A DNA stretch of 64,000 nt, taken from Alopecurus myosuroides (lineage: Eukaryota > Streptophyta > Magnoliopsida > Poales > Poaceae). Positions 1 through 11,187 of the stretch are shown here, in pieces (position 1 is the first letter of the stretch; every line of letters starts with the position of its first letter). Under the pieces are notes generated by a model. That model saw only the letters and a program-made list of their open reading frames with translations. It searched no databases and was not told the DNA's origin. The DNA is taken from positions 495,861,007-495,925,006 of the forward strand of contig CM054058.1 in assembly GCA_028641055.1 (NCBI GenBank), given 5' to 3'. The translations under genes and the position numbers were made by a program.

Positions 1-2750
1 GTTGCGAAGAGATGAGAAAACGTCTGCCTGAAATGATGTTGCATCATACTTTTGTGGACCACTCATTGGAATAATTCCAGGAATCAATCGTACGGAAACT
101 GGAAAAAGGTAAGGGCAGATTCAAGGCCAAGCAAGAGCTACTCTTCCTTCCTCTTTTTCCATACCAAGAAAGGGGAAATCCTTATGTTGCACCCCATCAA
201 ATCGAGGAGTAGCCCTTCCTTCTCGCCAGCGAGGTAGTTACTACGAAGCAAGCATACGAGTCTGCATCGGGTGAATGCCATAAGCGGATTTATGCTTTTT
301 GGTATGGAAAAACTGTTTGAAAGGGTCGGCATAGCCTATCTTTGACCTGCTACCTCATATGAGATTGAATCGGTCGGATCTGAAAGAGTTGGAGCATTTA
401 GCCCTAGCTTTGGGAAAGACCGGATCATAACATGAATTTAAGGGCATACTTAGTATATGCAGATCTAGGTACTCTTTTTTCCCCAGATGGGGAATGGGCC
501 AAGCCGATCCGTTGTTGGCTCTGAAAGTGCATTTGCTAGTTCGAAAGAATCTGAATCCGGGTGCAAATGGGATTCAAAATGATTCTTATGTTTCGTAGCA
601 TGCTGCAGACTCACTTGGTAAATAGCCTTCCCTAAAAGAGGCAAGGTGCTCACACATTAAATTCCCTTTTGAAGGATATCCTATTTTACTTTTATGCCAT
701 ACTTGGGCAAAGCCATCGAGACTATATCCATCACCAGGAAGAAGAGAAGCGAAGCCAGAATTTTTTTAGGATAAGCCAGAGATATCTAGTACAGTAACAG
801 TGGTCGAATTGCTGCATAGCCCCCCCCCCCCTAATACGAATTTGGCAAATCCTCGTTCTAAAGTTAGCGCACCATTGAGGTAAGTAAATATTAGTAGGCA
901 CACAGGCAGGCCGTTGCAAGGAAGGAAAGAGCAAGAGCTAGGGCTAAGTGCTTGAGTTACGGTTGTTGACTCAGAATTGTAAGCCGAAGAAGCATTCCTG
1001 TGACCTGGCCTCCTTCATAGTTTCTTTCTCAATACCAGAGCAAAATCATTAGGCAACAAAATCCAAAGAAGGTTTGCCTTCAACCTTAACCATTGACGGA
1101 AGATTCATACCTATGAATATTCCCCTCCTCATTTGCTGAAAGCACTTCCTATAGCGAACCAGGCAAGGAACATATCGAGTAGGCTAGTACCAATTCCTCC
1201 ACATCAACAACAAAATGGGCATATGAATCTTAAGTAGGAAATTCCTTCATCTCAGATGAGGTAGGTAATCTACCATAATTTATTTCCATTTCCAAGTAAG
1301 ATGAGCGGAGACGAGTTTATCAGCACCGATACCCCCACGCATCGTGGCCGGTTCCCTCGGGGGTAGAAACTTAGCTTGGAGAAAGATCCTGTTGATCTTC
1401 GGGCTGGCCCTTGCCTATTGAAAGTATGGTGTCTCATAAATACTTTGTTAATTCCTCTTATTCGTAGGATCGGTCCAAAAGGCACATTTGCACCTAATCA
1501 ACTGAAGCAGATGCAGGATCCGAAGTATTCGCCTCCAGTCCGGCTCAGACGAACCGAGGGATCATCTCCTGCCTATCCCTAGTCACAGCGAAAGACTTCT
1601 ACTTGATAGCTATACCTCTGCCCATAAAAAAGTACTTATTTATCTCAAAATACCAACCGCCCACTATCGGATGGACTTCTTGCTCAGTTTCGTGGTCAGA
1701 AGATCAACATTCTGAGTAGAATTCTTTTGTCTTGAATATATGCCCTTCTTGGTTCATTCATTCCTGAGTTCTCGCTTCGCCCCTTCTCCCGCTTGGCGGG
1801 CTTGGTATGATATGTTCGTGATTCCCATTATCAAGAATAGGGTGAATTCTAAATGTAGGTGCAGATAAGAACTAGAAAACACCATTGCATAGGGAAGTTG
1901 TTTTAGTAGTAAAAACTAGTCTACGGGTACCTAGTCTTAAGAGTGGGCGGGACATGCCCTATGCTATCTTATCCAAAAGAGGTCGATCCTCCAGCTCTAG
2001 ATCCTTCAAAAAGTGGATTTGCATATTGGTACCATTGCTTCATAGAAAGGGCATTTTGCTTCCTTCTAAGGTTATGCCTCAGTATCAACAGAGTCAACGC
2101 CCAGAGATGTTCCATTCTAGACGGTGCGAGCGGCAAAGCGCCATTGTCAGCCACTTCCACTCCCTAAGGAGCCTGATCCGCTTCGGGTCCCTAACAATGT
2201 AGGTGCTTAGACTGCTCTTCATGCTCTTCTTCCATCCTCAATTGCTCTACTCCGCGGCAAAGGGAAGATGTGAACCGTATCAACTAATGAGCGGACCAGG
2301 AGCGGCTGGCTATCTTTACGGTAATGCCCTGATACAAGTCGGAAAAACAAACCGATCACATTCCTAAAGGGGAAGGGCGAAGCTTTAGTTCCCCTTACCT
2401 TTTAAGGTATGGAAGGTGCCAAACTAGCTATTTATTTCTGCTTCAAAGGAAGGCAAACCAACCATGGTGGCTTTGCCAGCAAGCAAGGCTGCGAAGAGGG
2501 CTGTCGAGTGCGTCGGATATGGGGAATTGCATCGATAAATAGAGTTCCCGTCCGTAGTGCCAGCAATCAAAAGTAAAGAAAACGCGCCTTAAAACAAAGA
2601 TTCTATTACGTATCCGAAAGTGTTCAACCTTGAATTGCACACAGAAGGATCCTTTGCCCTCATTTAGTAGTCCTGTCCAACAATCTTTGCCCCTGATAAT
2701 AAAATTCTCAACCAAGACAAAGTGGTTGGGCTGGGTATAGTTGGCGACAC
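1..2750. other. Probable nuclear insertion of mitochondrial DNA (NUMT), spacer-type
   Basis: The stretch has the even base composition, short purine runs and lack of transposon signatures typical of grass mitochondrial spacer DNA, and it differs sharply from the AT-rich gene flank to its right. Only short ORFs occur and I recognise no mitochondrial gene. A pure C run lies near 820-830. The right boundary is approximate; the change in character falls between about 2700 and 2950. The assignment rests on overall sequence style, not on an alignment, so it is moderate at best. Alternatives are unannotated low-copy nuclear DNA or a plastid-derived piece. Confidence 0.45.
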
Positions 2751-5550
2751 ACTGAGAAAATAAATCCTAATGAAAAATCGATGGAACGATATGAAAAGCA
2801 CGGTTTGGGTTGAGCTCACCTCCAGCTCCAAGTGGTTAGGCTGGGTGACAGTTGGTTCCAACCAAAGGAAAACATCCACAGCCCTTTCTATCAAATGAAA
2901 TTCAACCCAATCAATCATAATACTCAAAATAGTCATTTCAGGCGCCGTAAAAAAAATATCCTAAAGCTGGGCAGGTCCAAACATTAGTGCAGTATAAACA
3001 TGGAAAGCACTCCTCGTCACCTCGTCTCATCCAGTACTCTCAGGAACAACACTGTTAGGGGTAGAGAAAATACACATGTATGAACTGTTTGCAGGGAAAT
3101 AACAAATGGCCAGCACCAGAGTTGTCTACATCACAATGCTCCGGATGAATGGGATTAAAAAACAAGTACCACCTCTGTTGCTCCCTCATTCACAACAGGC
3201 TTTGCTCCTCCCAGTTTCTGCAACCATATCTGCAGTGTTGTTGGTAAACCTACATGGATTCAACATACAGGTTACAAATTGGATCGACTGCAAATACTCA
3301 GTGAGCAAGGCAGATGTCATACAATATCTATGATACACTAATCAAAAAACATGCCTGAGCATAGTCATACAACTAGAAGATGCACGTACAAATAAATGGA
3401 GAATCCTGATGGCACCGACAAAGAGAAATGCCCAATCCTAAATGGAAGAAAAAATTAAAATAAGTTGTGTATTCTTCTGTGACAGATCAGTACTCTGTAG
3501 CAAACAGAAGCAACATAGTTAATCACGGAAGCTTGTATAATGGCGCTATCGCAGATTGATGCAGGCATTCACCTGGGGTACCTTCATGATCTCTATGGAA
3601 ACAAACTGAGAGGCAACAAGTAGCAAAGGCAACACAAGGTAACATATTGAGTCATGCCAGTCTATTTGGCAGATGACCATCCTGCATAATTCATTTCAAA
3701 TGCTAGTATAAATTTGAGCATATCTGAGAAAAAGATAAGGTACATCATTTAAACAAGATTGATACGCTACATGGCCATCTTCTTCAGTTATGTTGCTACA
3801 GTACATATATTTAATTTGCACATACCAAATCCTGTTGTTATTTCTCGCAACAACATTAAAAAGGTTGTTGCTTGAGTACTGCTGAATGTGTTGCCTAAGT
3901 GGCTATGGGCAGCAACATGCCACTGGTCTAATTTGACTGCAATGTTGCAGCAGCATCATATTGCTAATAGTCGCTCAACTGAGGTACATAAGATTTTCCC
4001 TAGAACCAAACAGCACTGGACAATTTGGCATATGCAGGTACCACAACAGGGAGGAGTCATGAAATGCCAGCGCCACTTTGACGAGCAGCAAATATTTGTA
4101 GGGGCTCCCAGAGATGGAATCCAGAAAAATCCTTCAGTCAGCAACCCCTGCATGTCGGAGAAGCCACTTAGTCCAAGACTCTCAAAAAGCAAAACTTCAG
4201 GAAGCAGGATTTAGCATACCCCATTGGCTACATTTGAAAGAGCTTGGTAAAGTCCAATCCACAGGTATTTGTCGCCAAAGTCGGCAGAGAAACCAAGAAG
4301 ACTAAGATGGAATTCTGAATCAGCTTTCACAAACTGAACCAAACTGATCTAAAATTGCACCATATAAAAAATATGGATTTTTTTAATACTGTTTTGACTC
4401 TATATTTCGCTTTTTTCCACCGGTCTAGTTCTAGCCCAAAATTGTGCACCAGTTTCCCCTCCCTGCCATGTTTGTGTTTTGGCTCCAGAGATAAACAGTA
4501 AAACTGTTTAAAAATTTACATTTAAACTGTAGAAAAAGAATCATAATTTCTTGACATACCTAAAACACGGACATCTACACATACATGCAGTTCTTTCAGA
4601 TTTTTTCATTAACACCTTCAATCCTCTTTTAGCACGAACCAAATTAGCACCTTCATTCAACCAAGGGTTTCATCCAACCATGCATCGCACGATCCTTTGT
4701 CAGAAGAACATGTCAACACGCTTTTATTTTCAAGTGGTTCATGTCACCATCTGCCTCAGTTCAACAGTGGAATCTTCATATTTTGGCGAACGAAAAGTAG
4801 TAGGGAAAAGGAAAGTGCTGTCATTCTACTGACATATAAACCATGCCTCCATTCTACTAATTAATTTATTTTCTCATGAGATAACAAGAAAAATTAGATA
4901 CTTCCCACAGTTAATTCTTCAGAATGGACAGGCAAACTTGTTCACCCCATAGTTGCTTTGCTGCAGCTGTTGGCCAACAACCGTGCACATAGACATAGGC
5001 ATCAGAGGCCATACATGCAAATCAGCAAAAAGTATCTTGTTGGAAAAAATAGCTCTAAACATCACCAGTCCAGTACCAGCAATAACAAAGCTGGGAGCAC
5101 AGATTGAGGTGACAAAAGAATACCAAGTTTCCATTTATACCCAAAGTGACGGCGATCCAGGTCATAGTATATGCTAAGATGCCTAAGGCAGTGATTACAA
5201 CAACGACAAACAATTGTGATATCAACAGACTCTCCTCACAAGTAGTAGCTGTCGACATTATTATCAACCTGATCCTCGGTATATATACAGAGACTTAATA
5301 CTAGTTTTAACTTGGCATGTTTCATAGAAAGGAATAGTCAAGGGGATCACCACCAATTTAGTGATGTAGTACCTGTGCAAAAAGTACAGATGAGAATTTT
5401 CACCCAAGGGACAATGATAAGTTCGACTAGTCTTTAGCACTGAAAAGAAAATTTCCAACTATCCATGGCATGCTAGCTTTGTTATGTTCTTCCAATGTCT
5501 CATGGCATGACACTCGAAGACCTAAAAGGCTAAATGTTTTTTTTTCTGTT
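2751..5550. other. Low-copy gene flank, no supported coding region
   Basis: No domain-bearing ORF is visible; the longest frames are about 110 codons with no recognisable motif. Base composition is mildly AT-rich, as in plant introns and untranslated regions. It lies directly downstream of the minus-strand HSP20-like gene, so its right part may hold that gene's 3' UTR. Two related segments, near 2719-2750 and 2831-2862, both begin AAGTGGTT and continue GGCTGGGT, forming a short direct repeat about 112 bp apart. No terminal repeats or polyadenylation site could be fixed. Confidence 0.4.
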
Positions 5551-7119
5551 CTATGATAAAACAAGATCATCGTCACCGAGATACGGGGGCCTCATGCAAA
5601 CCTGGACTTCATGCTCCTCAGGCCCGGCCCGGTGCTTTGGAACCATGATCTCCAGCCCAGTACTGCTCTCGTTGTAGTACGCCTCAACCTTTGCGTTCTC
5701 TGGGATCCTCGTAGCCAGAGGTATCTCCCTCATGAACTCGCCGGGAGGGCAGTGCTCGGGGGACACATCCGTCAGCTTGAACACCCTGCCATGCCTCCTC
5801 AGGAAAGGAACCCGGGCGGTGCTTATGCAGGATATCTTCACGATGCCATGAGTGGGTGTGTTACTCCAGGAAACCTTCACACTCTGCTGGTCAGAGAAGA
5901 GCATGCTCACCATGATCAGGTAGCCTTCGTCGTCTTCATATATCGTCTTGGCAGCAGTGACAGGCCCGCTTGCATGCTTCGCCACACCGGTGAACTGGTG
6001 CATCCATGACGGTTCACCGCCAGTCTGGACTTCTACCTCCTGCTCTCTGTCGGAACAAGAATTGTTTGCCATCGCACAGTCCTCTTCTACGCGGTGGCCA
6101 AAGAAGTCCTTTCGGCGTTTGGCACACTTTGGTGAGAGGTCCATCCCGTCGTCCGATGACGGTGGTGTAGATAGGTTCAGACCGGAACCATTCAGCGCCT
6201 TCTTGTGATTATGAGAGCTATGTGCGACACTCTTTGATGCATGCGGCTGTGGTCTATCAAGTTCAAAATCAGTGCTTGGAAGATTCCTCCATGACTCAAA
6301 ATCACATGCTTCAGGCCGTATCGAGAAATTAAGCTCCCTTCCTGTAAGCTCAGCCCACCTCTTCATATCAGCCTCAGGAACTGCTGTCAAGTCCGGTGAG
6401 TTCACAACCTCAATCCCATGAAGGCATTGTGGGTTCGACAGACCACGGTAGTGCTTCCGCTGCATGCGGTGCGACCTCGAAAAGCCCTTGTCCAGCACTG
6501 AACGGGAAAGACGGCTCCCCTTGCTTGGAATGCCCATTCATGAAACTCCGGAGCTGCATTTTCCGAGGGCACTGTCAGGCCGTTCCTTAAAGACCCACAT
6601 GAACAAGTTCTCCATGTCATGCTGCACCATGAAGACATCCAGGCGGAGATCGGACTTTTCAAAGCCGGAGATGCTCCCAGATGCGTCCCAAGTAACCTTC
6701 CCCTTCGGATTCTCCACAAGCGCAGGCCTGAAGTAGTGATTGAAGAAGAACCACGCTCCCCAGATGCTGTCCCCCCTCTTAGCACACTTCCTCGCACTGG
6801 CGCCAACCGTCGCCCCACCGCCATTGACACTAGGCTTTGGCATGAGCGCAACCTCCGACTCGTACGTCGGTGTGCCAAGACCGACATCAAAGATGTCAAA
6901 CGGGTCAAGGCTCCACGACGCAGGCAGCGGGGAGGGATCTGCCGACAGTGGGAGGTTGATGTCTGGAGGTCCCTGACTCCCAGGCCCGTTCCGCAGAACA
7001 ATGAGGTGCTCCCTGTCGCCGCTAGCGTCAGCCCCGTTGACGCCGCCAAAGGGACTCGGCCGAGGCTGGGTGCGATGACCCGGCAGGGTCCATGGAGAGG
7101 AGGGTGCTGGGGTGGCCAT
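5551..7119 (-). CDS. Alpha-crystallin (HSP20-like) domain protein, IDM2/IDM3-like family; frame disturbed in the middle
   Basis: Read from the ATG at 7119, the first 193 codons give a proline/glycine-rich N-terminus and then a conserved region (WGAWFFFNHYFRPALVE, then DVFMVQHDMENLFMWVFKER) before a TGA at 6538-6540. The same frame reopens at 6537 and runs 328 codons to a TAG at 5551, passing SHRMQRKHYRGLSNPQC and ending in a beta-strand-rich C-terminus of about 140 residues that fits an alpha-crystallin/HSP20 fold. Between about 6560 and 6495 the family-like reading (MQLRSFMNGHS, then PSFPFS) lies in another frame. A one-base loss in the T run at 6559-6562 and a one-base gain near 6492-6496 would explain this. 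Arabidopsis relatives include IDM2 and IDM3, alpha-crystallin proteins of the active DNA demethylation pathway; membership is recalled from family motifs. It is either a recent pseudogene or a sequencing error. The start is the first in-frame ATG. Confidence 0.75.
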
Positions 7120-7915
7120 CCATGGAGAGGGAGGGGAGGAGGGGCTCTCGTCGCATGGAGAGCTCCCTACTCTCCTTCTCCTTCGTCCTCCCTATTCTTT
7201 ATCTACCTCCTCCTGCTCTTCTCCTACCTCCTGCCGCTTTGCTTTTCGGCCTACTGCCTCCCCTCATCCGCTGATGCCCCTCTCATGGTGCAGGAGCCGC
7301 CGCACGGGGCCCTCACGTGCTTGCGCAATAAAAGGTGAATCTTTGCAGATCAAGCAAGACTCGTGACGGCTGACCAGGACTCCCCCTTCCTTGAGAACAA
7401 AAAACCGAGATCTTCAACTGAGGCCAATCCGAAGCCGCAGACCTATAAATCGAATGGAGAAAAAAGTTACTTCTTACAGACGTCGGATGAAACACTATCA
7501 ACTGCACAAGGAATTAACTGAAGAATCTTGGACACGGAGAAGCCCTCATTATGTCCCAAGCAGATCGCCCTCGATAGCTACTGTTATGATGAAATTTGAC
7601 CGGAAGGAACTAATCTTTCACTCGACCGTGCAGGAGGAAACCTTGCGTGTCCCAATGTCCCATTAGCACACCCAGGGATTGCCACGAGAAACTATTACCG
7701 AAAGAAATTAGGGAGGAAAGAAGAGCGGCGGCGCTTGCTCTCGGATCTGTTCTTACCTGGAGGGGAGAAGGAAGGATCCGCGAGGCCGCTACTACCGGGA
7801 GGAGGCGGCGGCTTAGGTCGTGGCCTGAGCTCTCGCCGGAGGCGGGGAGGAGAGGGGCCCAGAGGGAGAAGAACAGGGGTCGGTCGAGGTGTCAACGAGT
7901 TCGGGTCCCATCCCA
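7120..7915 (-). other. 5' leader region of the HSP20-like gene with a splice donor
   Basis: On the minus strand 7757-7915 is a GC- and CT-rich stretch typical of a grass 5' UTR exon. It ends in CAG|GTAAGA with the exon's last base at 7757, a near-perfect donor. The interval down to the ATG at 7119 would then contain a 5' UTR intron; I could not choose one acceptor with confidence. The CT/GA-rich tract at 7130-7260 lies just upstream of the ATG. Transcription start and promoter are inferred to lie to the right of about 7900. Confidence 0.5.
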
Positions 7916-9110
7916 CGGGTAGCCACTAGCCACCTGCTATACTGGCCAAACGGGCCGTCGCTCGCGGGCCGGCCAGTTAGCACATATGCTCAGCCCGTCA
8001 GGGGCTGGCCGCGAGGTCAAGCCTCGTGCTCGCAACCACTATATATATATGGCTTATAGCGAGTCATAGTTCCAACTCGTCCATGTACGAATTCGAAACG
8101 GTCCGGCCCATTAACGATTCCTAAAACAGAAAAGTTGAGAAAATAAGAAAAGGGGGATTCGAACCTAGGAACTCGGCTCGGCGGAGATAGGGGCAGCTAT
8201 GACACATTTATGTCTAACTTTCTTTTTTAAGATTTTTATTGTCTCATTTTTTCTGTTTTCATTTTTTCCATTTTCTTTTCTGTTTCTTTTTTTTTGTTTA
8301 CCGAAATTTTTTGTTTAAAATTATTTTTGGTTCAAATTGAAAACTATTTAAATTTATATTTTTAAAATTCGAAATTTGTTCGGATAAAAAATTGTTCAAA
8401 TTTAAAATTTGTTCACATGAAAAACCTTCAGATTAAAAAAAAATAATTTGAGATTTGTTCATATGTAACATCTGTTCATGTTTGGAATCGCTCAAACTTA
8501 AAATGTGTTCACCATTTAAAAAACTAGTTACTTTAAGTTATATGAATTATTCTAACAAAAGAAATCGAAAAAAAAATAATCAAAATGGGTCGGCCCAGAT
8601 GTTGAGCTGTGCGAGCTGGGGGAGCAAAAACAAAAGGAACATCACTAATTGGGCCGGCCCACGTGTGGGGAAGGTGGAGCACACGCGAGCGAGACAAGCT
8701 TCCGACTCGCTAAAGACGATAGGTAGGAGAACCCCGCATGCTGGCACCTTAACGTTACTGTCTTTTTTTTTCTTTGCAAATCCTATTTACCGCCCGCTGG
8801 CGGCAAAATTTCGCCGCGCCGCCTAAAGGTGGGTGTTAGTGGGCCGGTCCATCCGGGAGTGAATCTCGGGGTTTTTTTACCGTGTTCCTTTTTTCAAAAA
8901 AAAATCTGCAAATTGTTTTTGTTTTTTCTGTGTTCCTTTTCTGTTTATTTTTGTTTAAATTTATTTATTTTCAATTTGTTTTGTTTGTTTTTTTACTAAA
9001 AAATGGGGGGAGATTGTTAAATGGGTCGGCCCAACGATGTCGTCCCGCAAGCGGCGGGAGCGAAGTGCCGCCTGCCGAAGGTATTTAGGAGCCCCCCTTT
9101 TTTCCTATAT
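7916..9110. other. Intergenic, AT-rich with dispersed GGGYCGGCCC motifs
   Basis: No supported gene. A GC-rich patch at 7930-8035, a short TA run near 8040-8050, then a strongly AT-rich tract (8220-8580) built from variants of TTCAAATTT and TTTGTTCA. Palindrome-like GGGYCGGYCC motifs recur at 8587, 8651, 8841 and 9023. The overall look is of degraded, unclassified grass repeat DNA near a gene promoter. Confidence 0.4.
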
Positions 9111-10160
9111 TTTTCAAAATAGGGCTAGCCCTAGAAGGCCTAAATGGGACGTCTTGTTTATTGCTTCATTTGTTCCGTAATATTAGCATGCTAAAAGATA
9201 TTATATTGTGAAACAAATAGAGTAGATGTGATGTGTTTGGGCCTCGAGGCAACACAAGCACGCACGATATGGCGCACTTATAAACCGGCCAGAGGTTGTA
9301 TCGTGTCAGGCCCATTTATAGGTAGACCTGTCCGCGTATGGTGGGGTGACTCGTTTTGGTCAGGTATACAAACTGCTACCACATTGGGGTCTCCACTATT
9401 ATTTTGGGACAACCTTGTTAGAATTCCTCTGGATCCGGATTTGTTTGGGCAATTGAGATCCTACTCCTTAACAACTTTGCATTGAGAGGAAATCTATGCA
9501 TAAAATTATGATGATGGTAAAATCTAGCATGTGGTTATGTGTCCACTTTTGAAATCAGTCAACAAGGAGCGGATAGGTACACGAAGAGCAAGAGGAACAA
9601 CAGAAGAGGATGAGACCGGATAGATGTTCATAAAATGACTTGATATGGATGTATCACCCCCACCTTGACATGGGATGTTGTGGATGGCTGACGGAAGAGG
9701 TTGGTGATGCTAGTGATGGAGCATGATGGGAAGGAGCTCGCGGATGGAAGAAAGGCTCGGCCTCATGCAAGGTGGACCAGTGTGCAAACATCGAGGTTGG
9801 TTTGGAGCAAAGTTAGGAACAACAATGCGAAATAGAGAAAAACTGGTAGCAAGTTGGGCTAGAAATATTGTCGGAGAAATAAATGGATGATATTCTGCAT
9901 GGCAGGGTCTAGTGCTTCAAGAAATATGTCGAGCATGGAAGCTCCGGAGTTGTCAAGATGCTTTTCTCGGCATGGAGGAGGTGCACCTTATCTTCCTTCC
10001 TCAAGTGACGATTGTTTTGCTCACGAAGCATTGTCCTATCCTAGAACTTGCTTTGGCAAAGAAATTTACTTTCTTCTTTTACATTATGGCTGGCTTCACC
10101 ATAGACGGTGCCACTTTTATTGAAATCGAACAAGTGGGGCTTAATTTGGGGGTGGCCTGA
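9111..10160. other. Unclassified intergenic DNA
   Basis: No recognisable coding domain, terminal repeat or tandem array. ORFs of up to about 85 codons show no motif I know. Confidence 0.3.
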
Positions 10161-11187
10161 TGAAAGTATCGAGAGGGTTGACTAGAAGGGGTGAATAGGC
10201 AACTACGGATTTTACTTCTTTTATTTTAATTAGGGATTGCTCAAATATAGGTTCTCTGGATTATGCAACTAGGTGAACACTCCTATATAATGAGCAAGAG
10301 ATTACTAGCACTAGCACAACAAGTAAAGATAAGTTGAGAGATAACCAACACAATGACATGGAAATGTATCCCAAGTTCACTTCCTCATGGAAGCTAGTCT
10401 CGTTGGAGCAATGTGATGTCACCAAAGCGAAACACCGAATAGTCGTCAAATGACATCGTGTCTCCTTCATGACGTACCACCAAAGTGGAGAGGCACGAAT
10501 TACTATGTTTTCGTTAAGTTTCACAACTAGAACATTCACAAGGATGAGGCACACTCCACAACTTGGAGGGTGCTCACCAAATCCCGTGAGCCGCCAAGAC
10601 ATTGGGCTTCAAGATCGAGGCACACTCTACAACTCAGTTGGAGGCTCTCGACAATACTCTATGGATCTCAAAGCCATGAAGGACCACAAGATCCTAGGGT
10701 TCCAATAAACCCGAAGAGTAACAAGTACCTCAATGTAATCAAGGGGGACCCAAATTACTTTGGTGAAAGTGAAGATCTAGATCTCCTCTCTCAAATCCTA
10801 GAATGGCAAGGTGTTTGAGTGGTTGGAGAGACGGCTAGAGTGATTTGAAGCTTTGGAACAATGGTGGAATGCTTGTAGAAGTCATGGTGCCTCTCGCGGA
10901 AGAAGAGGCTCATTTATATAGTCTACCACGAAAACTAGTCATTTTCTGCAAGAACCTGTGGAACTCGGAATGCATCCGAAATGCCTGGAATATTCCGACC
11001 CATTTCGACTGCCTAACGGAAGATTTCACAGGCAACTCGGAATGATTCCAGAATAACCCGACCCTTTTTCGTTACATTTCGACTACTTAATAGAACGTTT
11101 CACATTCATGTCGGAATTCATCCGGAATATTCCGGCCATTCCGACTCAATTCTAACCGCCCAATAGAAACTGGTTTTGTTGGGGGAC
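10161..11187. repeat. Unclassified grass interspersed repeat
   Basis: The segment opens with a GAGAGGGTTGACTAGAAGGG-like phrase seen in cereal repeats. It contains two similar lines at about 10547-10640 (AGGCACACTC followed by ACAACT) and ends with several GGAATATTCCG-type palindromes around 10985-11135. It abuts the 5' LTR of element A at 11188. No LTR boundaries or coding capacity were identified. Confidence 0.35.

Noticed and set aside
6402..7049. 215-codon minus-strand frame overlapping the HSP20-like gene
   Set aside because: It is a shadow frame of the real coding strand, except for a short central part that arises from the two indels.
6619..7338. 239-codon plus-strand frame
   Set aside because: Antisense to the HSP20-like gene. 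Its Arg- and Ser-rich composition is typical of a GC-rich shadow, with no motif.
8155..8185. tRNA-like GATTCGAAC box
   Set aside because: Only a B-box-like string; no A box, anticodon arm or cloverleaf could be built around it.
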